A DNA stretch of 64,000 bases from Durusdinium trenchii (Eukaryota > Sar > Dinophyceae > Suessiales > Symbiodiniaceae). The notes under the pieces are model-generated. The model was not told the origin of the DNA. It was given only the letters and a program-made list of their open reading frames with translations, and ran no database searches. Below, in pieces: positions 53,784 to 64,000 of this stretch (within the stretch, counting starts at the first letter, position 1; every line of letters starts with the position of its first letter). The stretch spans positions 1,227,011 to 1,291,010 of the forward strand of contig CAXAMN010026472.1 of assembly GCA_963970005.1 (NCBI GenBank), in the 5' to 3' direction. The translations under genes were made by a program, and so were the position numbers.

Positions 53784-54700
53784 CGGCCGGACGATCAAAG
53801 CTTTCAAAATGTAATGGAATTATGTGGGGAATATTTCAAATGGAATTCTAGCCGAGGCTGCTGTAGCAGGTCATCCAATTCCTCGGCATCTACATCTGGG
53901 GATACCAACCTATTGATGATGTTGAGAGGATTGATTTTGAAGCAAGAAGATCAATTGAATCAGATTGCATTCGATCAAACCCAGCAACCACCCCAAAACA
54001 CAAAAAATCCTCCAAAACACTCTCCCCAGTGGCCCTGCAGCTCAACCGTAGCCACGCACGCGCGAAAAAAAGGCGTTTGGTTGGCTGTCTTACGGCTGCA
54101 TTGGAGCCATCTTGGGGCCAACTTCGTCTACCTTGGAGCCCATAATGATAATCATTTTTGATGTTTCTGCAGTGCGGGAAAGGGAGTATTATATGGCTGC
54201 ACGCGTGGGAGAGGGAGGGCCCCGTTAATGGTGCTTCTGGACGTTGGTGCCGGCATTATATGCGGATTGAAATCATTTAAGACAGGGCGTCGGTGTTGTG
54301 CACCGATTATGAGTTGGCTACGCGCATGTGGAGACAAGGTGCCAGCGTTGGTGATGAGTATTTGCGTTGGTATTGGGAGTTGTTGCGCGCATTTTCGAAA
54401 AAAGAATTGCCAGTGTTGACTGCGCACGTGGGGGAGATAGGGCGCCGGCCCCCGGCATTGGTGTTTTGTATTGTGAGCTGCGTCGTTGGCAGATGGGTGG
54501 GCCCGCGGGGTTTGGGGCTCGTTGCTAATGGGCAAATGCACTTTGAAGCTTTAGTGATGGTGGCGTTGCAAGGTCATGTTGCCGGATGTGTGGCCGCCTA
54601 CGCTTTGGAATTTAGATATTGGTATTCCAGGATATTTTTGCCATTTGTGCGTGATTATATGCATTATGTATTTTGGAGCTTGGGTGCTGGTCCCAACACA
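53784..54700 (+). pseudogene. Decayed third protein and possible USP remnant of the related element
   Basis: DDQSFQNVMELCGEYF matches DDQSFADLMDVCGSHF of the intact third protein. LLMMLRGLILKQEDQLNQI matches LISMLAKLTLRQEDQLNQI. After about 150 bp with no match, FLMFLQCGKGSI (about 54155-54190) matches FIFFVQAGKGSI. Further on, LLRAFSKKELPVLTAHVGEI is loosely like the end of the third protein. VANGQMHFEALVMVAL (about 54520-54560) is loosely like the USP Cys box but lacks the Cys. The first three matches are firm, the last two weak. Confidence 0.65.
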
Positions 54701-54923
54701 GAAGTGTGTTGAGTGTGTTGGCGCTGTTGCGGGGTGGCGTTGTTAAGTGAGTGGTGATATAGATTTTGGAAGTTGGGTCTTGCCGTTCCTATTAGATATG
54801 TAGTCGTGCGCGCTTTGGAGTTTTGTTTTTTTTGCATTGTTGTAGGGTATTATGAAGATCGGATAAATCAAGTTCTCTTCCCCACGTGCAAAATTATCAT
54901 GATTAATAAGATCTTAGGTATTA

Positions 54924-55020
54924 ATAGTAGTACTAGTAGTCGTAGCCGTAGTCGTAGTAGTAGTAGTAGTAGTGGTGGTAGTAGTAGTAGTAGTGGTAGT
55001 AGTAGCAGTACTAGTAAATA
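54924..55020 (+). repeat. (AGT)n / (CGT AGT)n microsatellite
   Basis: About 97 bp of AGT, CGT and GGT triplets. Confidence 0.9.
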
Positions 55021-55258
55021 AAAGGAATCATAATCGAAATGATATTTTTGATTTTTTGAATATTATTCTATTTGATATTTAATCACATGAAATAATGATG
55101 TTATTAATCTTTTTTTTGTAATTATTCTAGCTTATATATATAGATTTTTATTCAATAAGGATTATTGAATTTTGTATTATGTATTTCGGTTCTCTTCTTC
55201 CTTTTCTTCATTTTTTCTATGGCTAGGCTAATTTTGGACGGTAATGATTTTTATCGGG

Positions 55259-55433
55259 CCTTAATTATTAATTGCCACGATGATTTGCTTCGCCGGAGCT
55301 TAATCGCCAATTCTCGAGGGCAATATTTCCCGCCGGAATTCAACAGCTCCAACCTAAATCGCCAATTCCCGACAACAATATTTTTGCCCCGGACGTTAAT
55401 CGCCAATTCCGGATGGCAATGTTCACCGCCGGA
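55259..55433 (+). repeat. Tandem 40-bp repeat, four degenerate units
   Basis: Units start at 55259, 55299, 55353 and 55394, each with the pattern TTAATCGCCAATTC, then GGCAATATTT, then CGCCGGA. A 16-bp spacer separates units 2 and 3. CAATTCCGGA recurs singly at 55696. Confidence 0.75.
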
Positions 55434-55445
55434 CCCGGACCGCAA

Positions 55446-57750
55446 TCGCGAATCAGAAGATATACTAAATAGAATGCGAGAAATAATATAACGATATATA
55501 TTAGATAGAATTTTGGAAAGAATATTAGAAAATATGCTAGGAATAATGACAGAAGATATATCAAAAACAAGATTATAATAGTATTAAAGGATATATTATA
55601 AAGAATAGAAGAAAAATCCTAGAAAGAATATTGGAATATCCATCAAAATATTAGAATATATATTTTAAAATATACTTAAAAGAATTAAATCGTCAATTCC
55701 GGACATACCAATATCAATATCAATATGACATCAATATCCACAAAATCGATCAATATTTATTTTTCATCAATATCAAGACCAATATTTGCAAAGTCAAAAT
55801 GACGATCCAAACCCCCCTATTGAGAAATTTATAATTTCTATAATCTATAAAAATCTAACAATCAATCGTTGATTTTCAATATATGCAATTTAAAATTCAT
55901 ATTTTATAATTTCATATAGATCAATATTATATTGATTATATTATATCATATTTCATACAACATCGTATAACATGTTATGGATGATATCATATCATATTAA
56001 TAACGATATATCAATGATAATTTCAATGCATACATTGAATTATAATCATTTTATATATCCATTATTTCATCTTTATTCCAAATTAATAATATATGTTATA
56101 TAATATAATAAAGATTTATCGAAATATATGTTTCATGAAATAAATCAATAAAATTTAAGTATAAACATATCCTATTATTGGTTTATGGAAATTATGTCAT
56201 TTTGAATAATCTATACATATATTAATATAATATTTTTAATATATATCTTAATATAAATTGTTCTAATATAAATGGTAAATTGAATATGGAGGATGATTGC
56301 GAAATCAATTATCGAATGCTTCTTAATGCGGTTACATCCAATAGGGATGGTAAAGTAGAATGCTACATAGTCGAATTGATCAAGGCGCATTGTTTGCACC
56401 GATATTGCTTCGATACCCTAACCAAAAGGGCTGCAATCTTCAAAAGTTGATTCCCCGTTGGCACAAGCAATTACCATACACCGATGGATTCATAAGTGTG
56501 CATCCAACGGTCTATCTTCAAATTAAATGATTTCCAAATTTGCATCACAAAAATGAGATCCGAATTCATTTTCCCAAAATTAAGGTCCTTTTGTCTATGT
56601 TCGCTACTCCCCATAGACTAAGAATATATTAGATTCAATATCGCATCGTTGATATAACCATATATTTAAAACCGATTCCAAATGCCGATCATTAGCAAAA
56701 TAATGCTTAGATATCAAAAAATAATCATCTATGTTAGAAAAATCGCCTTCATAAATCATTAAACCAAAATAATTACCTCTTTTAACCAATACTTCAAATT
56801 CAATTAATTCAAATTTAAAAAGACCTTTTTACCAACCACGGATCAATTAATTTTGACCTGTGGCGGCAACGGAAGCTACTCAATTGGCTGCTACGAATCA
56901 AAATGAAATGAATCTTTTGGCCGATTTTATGATTCCCCCTACCAAGACCTCCGCGAATTTAATCAGGGACTTAGAAACCATAATAACGGAAATATTCTAT
57001 TCTCCCTAACCTTTCTTTAATTATAATCAATTGCCATGTTTTACACTTATAACGGACAAAAAAAAACATAGAAAGGACCTCAAAAAACAATTGCTTTAAA
57101 TAGGAGAAAATTTATTATTATTTAAATCGTTATTTCAGGGGAAAACGTCGGTAAGATTATTTTAATAATAGCGATAAAGATAAAAATGTTCGTTTAGTAT
57201 AGGGTCGATTAAATATACAATTCTACGACTAAATATACCTACAAAAATTATTTTAGAATTGCTATCAATTTACAAATAATAAAGCAAATAAATTCAATAC
57301 CAACGCTTTGAAAATGGTTTTCTATCCATTATATCCGACGGCATCTTTTCCATCAAGAAAGAAGATATTAATCTATAAAAGCCGCAATAAAATATTCAAA
57401 TAAATATTATTCCCATAAAAATTTCGCCCTCGAAGCCTACGATAAACCCAATTACCTTGTATCAAGGTAATATTGCGAAAATCCTATAATATATTTTAAA
57501 AAAATAGAATTTTAATAAAATTTATAATAATATTAATCAATATATAATCGAATCATTCAATATTTTATAATTTCCGAATTTCCCTTAAATTAATTTAAAA
57601 AATAAATATATAATATAAAAAATATAATTAGAAAAATCGAATATAATTTATATTCGATTATTGTTTTTTTTTTCAATTTTAGATATAATTTTAATAAATA
57701 ATTTATTAATTATCTGCAATAAATTGTAATTTAAAAAAATCATAAAATAA
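55446..57750. other. AT-rich island, right part; no gene
   Basis: Very A/T-rich, with many TATAAT-like stretches and no open frame of protein-like content beyond about 50 codons (one, near 56860-57010, reads ATEATQLAATNQNEMNLLAD). The island ends near 57750. Confidence 0.55.
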
Positions 57751-59654
57751 CAATTGACGGTGGGGAATGATATTAATGATGGATTAAGGCATTTAATTGC
57801 ACGTTCATCAGGTACCGCTGTAAGGGTGTTAATTATTTTGAGAGCAGGACGGGAGTCATGGAAGTCGAATCCGTTTCATCCGCCGAATGGCCTAGTCCCG
57901 AAAATGGATGACGCTCAAGCGGGCGACCGATGCCCAACCATGGACATAAATAAGCGTGTAGGAGGAGGACGTAGGGGTTGTAATGCAGCTCTTGGCGTGA
58001 ACCTGAACGAATATTCATATCTGATGAGGACATGAGTATAAAATGAGTTGGTATGAGATGAATTGGTGTGAATGCAATCGATAATGGATATGAATTGAAT
58101 GAGATATATACAGTACCTGCTCACCTGGCCCCTCCTGCCCAATTACTGCTCCCCGTCTTCTGCTTCACAGGTTGGTCCCTGCCACGCGCCTCTTCGCGCA
58201 GCGAATCTGGGAATAGGCGGAATAGGGGATGTGGCTTCAGGGCTTGCAGTCTGCACCAAGGAGATATTCACGCTCCATGGCACCGCAAATTGCCCTGCCA
58301 AAGCCAAAAGGTCTGCCTCTGTGGTTTTGTAAGTTCAAAATCCAAAATCCAAGGATGGTACACGGTTGGAACATGGATGGAACTTTACACTTTCAGCATT
58401 CACGTATTTTTTCAAATTACACATTTTTTTCTGGATCATGATGTCGTTTCTGGTGGGGATAGATCGGTGCAACGGATTCACATTATGGTCACATCAAGTA
58501 GCCGTTTACAGTGGTGCATATTAGGATTATAGTAATGGTTACTTTCTTAATCAATATTTCATGTGTATATATATATATATAAATATATACGTATATTGGT
58601 TTATATAGATTATCAGTTTGTGCAATGAAAATTGATATTAGTGTCAATCCAACGAAAAGAACAACCATTGCGGAATCGGATCTGTACATGGTATCCGAAT
58701 AACCATTCAGAATAAGGCTCCAAGCAAACCAAACCCACCTTCCAATACCTCTCCGGCCTCAGCACAAAACAAAGCTTGCCCTCCCGTCCAAAAGCATTGT
58801 GAAGTGTTCGATGCTAGGTGCCCGGACCAATGCGCCAACCACAAGGCCACCTGCCAGAACCGCCGTCTTCTTGCTGAGCGCTTGTGTTCCATTAGAACGA
58901 TATTGCCCGCCATAGCTTCTTCTTCTTCTTCTTCTTCCGTCAGTGTCTGTTGTCAGTTCATGTCAACTCATCTCAATTCAGCAAGCACACCAACGATGTA
59001 AAATATTGAGGTAGTATAGCAGTCCTGCCTGCGAGCATTCCCAAGGGACCCAGCATGTCTGCGAGTGGACCACTCATTGGTCTTGGCCTGCTATCAAAAA
59101 AGTCATCAAGCGGTCCCAATCTGAATGGATTTGGGTCAAAAGGCCTGTACCCCAGCTTGGCAACAAAAAGTAAAGGTGTTCACTTGTGTTCACCCATCAT
59201 GGGATTGCTTGGACTCACAGTCAACTTTGAAAGCCTGAATCTTCTTCAAACGTCATCAAACAGCAACTCAAAGCCAAAATTTCGAATGATCAGCAAGTTT
59301 CAACAATTGCAGCGCCATTTGTATCAAACTCAATGATGTTCAATTATGTTATGTGCATAGAAATCATAGAAAGCTCAAGATGCTCAAAGTATTTTCCAGT
59401 CGATTGGCCGTTTCCTTACATTGCCTACAACCCCAGGCCTGGGTGGGAATTTCTGTCTGAAGATCCGACCCAGTTGAGGGTTCATGTTCCTCAGCACTGA
59501 TCCACTTGATGCACAAGGGTTTTCTGGGTGCAGTATTGGACTTGGAGTAGCAATCTCCCTACATGCACAGTGAGGGCACAGGTCATCTCTTCCCAAGTAC
59601 AAGGAGCTGCACAAAAGGGCACATGTCTGTCACGCCTTTGCACAGTCACGATTG
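57751..59654. other. No confident gene
   Basis: Normal composition returns. Contains a (TA)n tract at 58563-58592 and a (TTC)n run at 58917-58937. The segment 58707-58913 is open on both strands. I see no recognisable domain. Confidence 0.35.
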
Positions 59655-59842
59655 TCACCTCAGCCATTTGGCTTCCTGCAATGCAAAGCATCCCAACTTC
59701 GCTGCAGATTTGGGGATCAGAGCTCTTGCCAGAGCTGCAATCTCGGCGCCGTCACCGACGGAGCTATGGCCAAAAGTACAGTCTCCAATGCTGATCAACG
59801 AGTTGCAATACTCAAAGGCCTCATTTCTAACGCGGTTCAATC
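59655..59842 (-). CDS. Candidate exon of a BspA-like leucine-rich repeat protein
   Basis: On the - strand the exon would open after CTCCTCAG|GA (acceptor at 59843-59844) and reads LNRVRNEAFEYCNSLISIGD. This fits the LRR_5/BspA pattern (V-IG--AF--C-SL-SI), which forms solenoids used for binding and is abundant in protists. A second, less regular stretch (GDGAEIAALARALIPKSAAK) follows. The + strand is open over the same bases, and no second exon was identified. Confidence 0.33.
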
Positions 59843-60024
59843 CTGAGGAGAGAGTTGCTGGTCCGAATAAAGCATTCACAGTGGCCTTTGCATAAATTCA
59901 ATCTCAACAATGGCGTCATCATCCTTCTCGCAGCGTTCACTGAGTCTGATGGATGGTACTGTACACTGGTTTATGTTTATGCAAATCTAACTGCTTGCAT
60001 GGAGGGCTCCTTTCTTTTACGCGG

Positions 60025-60261
60025 TCAAAGGTATTCCATCTCCCCACCTTTCTCCATGAGTACCTGTCCCTGTTTTAGCACCGACACAAAACAAGCGAGA
60101 TGACCAAAGACACCGCAGGACGAACCTTCCTGCCGAAGGATGAAGCCACAGCGCTCTTCGATGTTCCGAAGGTGTTCTCTCGATGTTCTTTGGACAGATA
60201 TCAACAGGTCAACAGGTGTAGCTGAGAAAGAAATACCTGGAGAGAAAGGCAACTCTTTCAT
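60025..60261 (-). CDS. Candidate short gene or exon, unknown
   Basis: A - strand frame of 78 codons starts at ATG 60259-60261 and reads MKELPFSPGISFSATPVDLL, then SVQRTSREHLRNIEERCGFI, LRQEGSSCGVFGHL. It is protein-like throughout, and the + strand over it is poor. No family is recognised. Its - orientation is shared with the LRR-like exon just downstream. Confidence 0.28.
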   Translation of the reverse strand: MKELPFSPGISFSATPVDLLISVQRTSREHLRNIEERCGFILRQEGSSCGVFGHLACFVSVLKQGQVLMEKGGEMEYL

Positions 60262-61407
60262 CCCGTTCGAAGAACTTATATAATGCGATTCAAGAATTCA
60301 CAATTGAGAATAGATCGAAGAATATACAACTTAAGTACCAATGCTAGACAGAGGGTCAAACCAGAACATGTCCATGCTTATCAAACGATATTTAAAGCTC
60401 GTCTTTGTGATGGTGGGAATCAAGCAACAAAGGCATGAATACGGCAGGGATCAAAAAAGAAGAGCCCTCACATGCAATGTGCGCTAGTGTTCTGTGGTGC
60501 TTCGTGGTTCAAAACAACATCACCGCATCGTGCCTTCTCTAATCAAGGCTATGTGGGAAGCTGGGATGAATGGAGTCAGGCAATTCAGCATGTGCATGCT
60601 GCATGGCTGCTACTCTTGCAAATCCAAGGCATGAGATTTGTTGAGGATTTATTGAGGTATATCTTTGTGGGATTTTGTGGGTATACCGGACGGTGTACCT
60701 CTTTTTCATCCTCAAAAAAAACGTCTTAACGTCAGAGATGGTCCATCGCTTCCCACCGGTCAGACCATCGTCTCCCAAGTGTCGGATGGATGTCGTCGAA
60801 GGCGAAGGGCCGGTCGAGCGAAAACCTGGGACCAACGGCATGTGCACGGTGATGATTTCTGGGGTATGTCTCGGTAATGTATGTTAATGTTCAGGAAGGG
60901 GTATGTGAAGAAGGACGCTTTTGCGAAAAAAAACTGTCGAGTTTGAACAGCATCCTGAGTCTTGACAAGTTGATTTCTCAAAGGAGCATTGTTGCCCAGG
61001 TTGCGCTGTCTTCTGAGCAACTTGACTAGCTGACTGGCTGGTTATCACTGTGTATCTGTGGTGCTTTACTTGTGCTGCAGACTGCCTCTGCACATGTGCT
61101 TTAAAAAACACGACTCTCATCAATCTTGGCCCTCGAAGGTTCTACGAGTATGATCGAGTATCAGTGTCTGTTGGGCTCTGTCAAAGCAGCCACACTTCCA
61201 TCAATGTCTGTTTAGATTTATCTGTGTCTGTTGCTTACCTCCTAACATCTACTATATAACTTCCATGACCTTCAGACCAGCCACTGTTGTGTGGAGCTCA
61301 GAACCGGCCGCTGGGAGAAGCCTGTCAGCAAGGAAAGCTGAACACACAAAGAAGGGTCCTTTGACACTTGCCTATTAGTGCCTAGAACTAACAGAACCAC
61401 ATTTGGG
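60262..61407. other. No confident gene
   Basis: Open frames overlap on both strands at 60540-60880 (for example STTSIRHLGDDGLTGGKRWT on the - strand). There is no splice or domain evidence to choose between them. Confidence 0.3.
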
Positions 61408-61900
61408 CAGGATGCCGACATGTTGGCAGGCCTCCCCTGTTTAGATGTTGATGCAGCAGCTGCAGAAGCTGAGGATAAATCCTTAGAATGCTGAAGGACT
61501 TCCTCCAACTCCATGTCAAAATGACTCAGGCAGATGCGGGCGTGGGTTTCTTCGGAGCACATCACAAAATGCAGTCCTTGGACGGCCGGGCGTGTATAAA
61601 CAGTTGTGCGACCTGTTGGACCCAGTGTCGCACGCCGACGCCGAGGCCTTGCATTGCAGAACCTGTTCTAGTTGGGGATTCCTGCCAGGTCACGTCATAG
61701 CCCCGCCAGGTGCGGCATACATGCCGGCGGCATCTGAGGATGTGTCATCATCTTCACAACCACCTCAGCAAGAAGAATGGATGGCCGAATCACGTGACAC
61801 CACGCAGACTTCTTCGATCCATTTATTTCGATCTATTCCTTTCAGGGCCCAAGCTCTTTATCATGCAAAGCAAATGTTTTTCTCAAAACCCGACTTCCAA
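61408..61900 (+). CDS. Two candidate exons, Cys-containing acidic protein
   Basis: The first piece opens after GGGCAG|G near 61411 and reads DADMLAGLPCLDVDAAAAEA. The second opens after AAACAG near 61602 and reads LCDLLDPVSHADAEALHCRT, CSSWGFLPGHVIAPPG, then a Ser/Gln-rich acidic stretch (SEDVSSSSQPPQQEEW) to about 61850. HCRTC gives one Cys pair. The - strand of the first piece is also open. No family is recognised and the joins are not established. Confidence 0.35.
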
Positions 61901-62433
61901 CACCAGAAGCCGGACTTCCGTCCCGCCCTTTTCCTGCCGGGTGACTGAACATCAAAACATCGCCCATGGAGTGAAACCTCGGGCGAGGTTTGTTTGGCGA
62001 GGTGCCAGCTTCACCGCTCAGAAGACACGGGTTGACATGTTTGTGTAATTATATATATACACATATTCTTCTACACAAGATCGGAGCAAAAACTATCATG
62101 CTATTCTGGGGTCTAGTTCAAACATCCTGTAGTTGGTCGAGATGATCAAATCAAAACCAGTACAAATAAATGGCAATCACCGATCACCTGTGCGATCACC
62201 TGTGCACCTCCAGGGTCAAAACCGAACACAGAATGTGAAACATGTGCCAAAAGTAAGCTTTAACAGAAAAAACTTTTTATATGTCTTCTCCATCTTCTCC
62301 AGGAGGCGGATTGACTTCTTCTCGCCACATGCCTCGTCTCATATCCCACGTGAAGGGAAGATCCAGGCCAGTGCCGCTGTGACCTCGGTCGAATCGCGCG
62401 GCGCTGAGCGCCCGTGTGTGGGTCGATCCTCAG

Positions 62434-63026
62434 GTCATCACAGCAGTCCATGACTCCAGTAAGCCTGTCGATTCAAGAATGACCATGGTGGAAGGCTACT
62501 TTAGAAAGCTCATGCAAGACTGGTGTGCAAGCTTGGGCATGTCACCAAAAGAACGTACAAGGTTCCTGAAAAAGGACTCCTATAAGCCCATAAGCAAAGA
62601 ATGTCACACGGTGCAAGCGGGATTGAACCTTCTGCTGGAAACCTGCCTCACCCCTTCTGGCAACCGCTTCACTATGATGTCGCTAATTTCATCATCGGTC
62701 CTCAGGCAGAGGCTCGCAAAGATATGCTTCCCATGTGTGCACAAAAAGAATCATGCCAACTCTATATCAAACTTGGACTCTGTTTTACAGTGCAACTGAG
62801 TGAGCCAGGAGCACCACAGTTCATAGAATCTGCTACAATCCTCAACAGTGAAGCTATCTGCAGGCCAAGGCTCATCATCCCAGCCTTAAATTGTTGCAAA
62901 GTCGCTACAGAAAAACGTAAACATTTGGGAGGAAACTGCATGGACAGACATGGCGCTCTTTCAAAGTCCACCGGGAGAATCGTCTCATTCATGCCATCCT
63001 GGCTTCAGGTGCAATGCTGTGTTTAA
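62434..63026 (+). CDS. Candidate exons of an unknown gene
   Basis: After CTCAG|G (62433) a frame reads VITAVHDSSKPVDSRMTMVE, GYFRKLMQDWCASLGMSPKE, RTRFLKKDSYKPIS. Around 62610-62640 the better reading moves to another frame: PFWQPLHYDVANFIIGPQAE, ARKDMLPMCAQKESCQLYIK, then on to a stop at 63024. An intron or frameshift must lie between. Both parts are protein-like on the + strand. No domain is recognised. Confidence 0.38.
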
Positions 63027-64000
63027 ATTCTAATGTCGAGTTCAGATCAGAAGCTCTGCTTTTCCGTACGAGGGTACTGCTCATCGAAGAAGGCAAGCAC
63101 CTACCTACCGAGCCTAAGACTGCGCAAGGTCTGAGTTGATGAGGTATGATGAGGTCTAAGTTCCGCTGTCATCCCATGTTCAGGTGTGAAGTTCGTCCTC
63201 CTCGTAGCCATGAGGATCTTCTTTCTGCGCCTTGGGGCTGAAGAGCTGTGAGCGGCCTTGTGTTTTGTGCCTACTTGTGAGGATTCATAAATCACAATGA
63301 ACTATGTACTTAGCTGGATCCGAGTTGGTGCTGGATGGCCGACAGGATCCGAGCAGCAACGATGCTGGTCAAAGACCAGACCAGACCGAATCAGAGATGA
63401 CAATCCTTTTTTGGGGGCCAACGAAAACTCCTTATTCACGCAAAAAAAAACACAGAACAAGTTGTCATATCAACTATCACGAACTCTGCATCTGAGCAAC
63501 TTGCATCAAGTTGCCAACCTCTAAGGCTACGAACAAACATTCAGCAACATCTGTGCGTGACATTTATTGATCATCGAGCTCCCGGGACCCCAGTTCACCC
63601 CAGTTCACGGAGCTGAGCTCCCCGGCACCATGGCCAGAGAAGCTGAAGAAGAGAACATCTCCTCACCGAGATGTGCAGCGAGATGTGCAGTGAGATCTGC
63701 AGGTTTGCGGAACCTTCGCAGAAGTGGGAGGTTGGTAGGTGTTCTGTGCAGCTTGCAGCTCATTCCCTTCAGTTGCCACGATGCTCAAAAAAGAGGCATC
63801 GTTCTGCCAGAACAGTGGTATTAGGCCTATATACATAGTATAACACAGGCTTCAGCGACCCCTGGTGAGACTCCTGGCTGAGCACCATCAGACAACCAGC
63901 TCATGTGCTGGCCAATGTTTTGGCGCCTCACTGCGCAAGGTTTCTGTTGCTTGAAAAAAATCAGTTTTCCCCAAGTCCCCGTCCCCAGTTCCAACTAAGA
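63027..64000. other. No confident gene; possible first exon at 63630
   Basis: An ATG in good context (caccATGg) at 63630 opens MAREAEEENISSPRC and could be a first exon with donor GCAG|GTTTGC at 63702. There is nothing to confirm it. Short open frames elsewhere. Confidence 0.3.

Noticed and set aside
54343..54440. Stretch resembling a HECT ubiquitin-ligase helix (WYWELLRAFSKKEL)
   Set aside because: It follows recognisable third-protein remnants (GKGSI) in the same order as the intact retroelement and fits the end of that protein at least as well. No other HECT motif and no active-site Cys context.
56400..56480. SPLAQA, matching the end of the retroelement third protein
   Set aside because: Only six residues, with no matching flanks in AT-rich sequence. 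Could be chance.
1..64000. Spliced-leader relics, tRNA, rRNA, snRNA, CRISPR arrays
   Set aside because: Looked for by eye and none seen. Degenerate spliced-leader relics cannot be excluded without a search.

Overview
The window looks like nuclear DNA of a dinoflagellate, most likely a Symbiodiniaceae-type genome. The evidence is indirect. Coding segments are sparse and separated by kilobases of non-coding DNA. Most of the believable ones lie on the + strand, and exons open after AG|G acceptors. One well-supported intron uses a GC donor (35520-35810). The gene types (ubiquitin-like plus ankyrin proteins, an ankyrin plus DHHC acyltransferase, an AlkB-like dioxygenase, non-LTR retroelements) also fit. 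I see no tRNA, rRNA, CRISPR array, bacterial operon or intact spliced-leader sequence.

Layout. 1-5.1 kb: several short coding-like exons of unknown function. 5.5-7.6 kb: an intronless HEAT-repeat protein. 7.6-19.8 kb: almost no supportable genes, but a 91-bp minisatellite (11.15 kb), a MITE-like element with 29-bp inverted termini (12.9-13.5 kb) and copies of a dispersed repeat around a 22-bp unit. 19.8-20.2 kb: exons of an unknown gene. 25.3-26.8 kb: an intronless ubiquitin-like plus 12-ankyrin-repeat protein. 29.4-32.8 kb: exons of one or more genes ending in an AlkB-like 2OG-Fe(II) oxygenase exon. 34.4-36.3 kb: a two-exon ankyrin/DHHC S-acyltransferase with an unusual DHFC active site. 39.0-41.4 kb: exons of unknown genes.

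41.6-57.7 kb is a sharply different, very AT-rich island. Inserted in it is a roughly 7-kb non-LTR retroelement (43379-50374) of ordinary base composition, bounded by an exact 16-bp direct repeat. It encodes, in order, an APE-type endonuclease, a reverse transcriptase, an array of Cys/His zinc fingers, an uncharacterised protein, and a C-terminal ubiquitin-specific protease (USP) domain with Cys/His/Asp residues in place. The USP frame starts on an ATGA that overlaps the stop of the preceding frame. Just downstream, in the same orientation and order, lie decayed AT-rich remnants of a related element (51.2-54.7 kb). The deubiquitinase-bearing retroelement is the most interesting object in the window.

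57.7-64 kb returns to normal composition, with weak exon candidates on both strands, including a BspA-like leucine-rich repeat exon on the - strand. Gene structures here are hand-made. Without transcripts, exon limits outside the long open frames are provisional.
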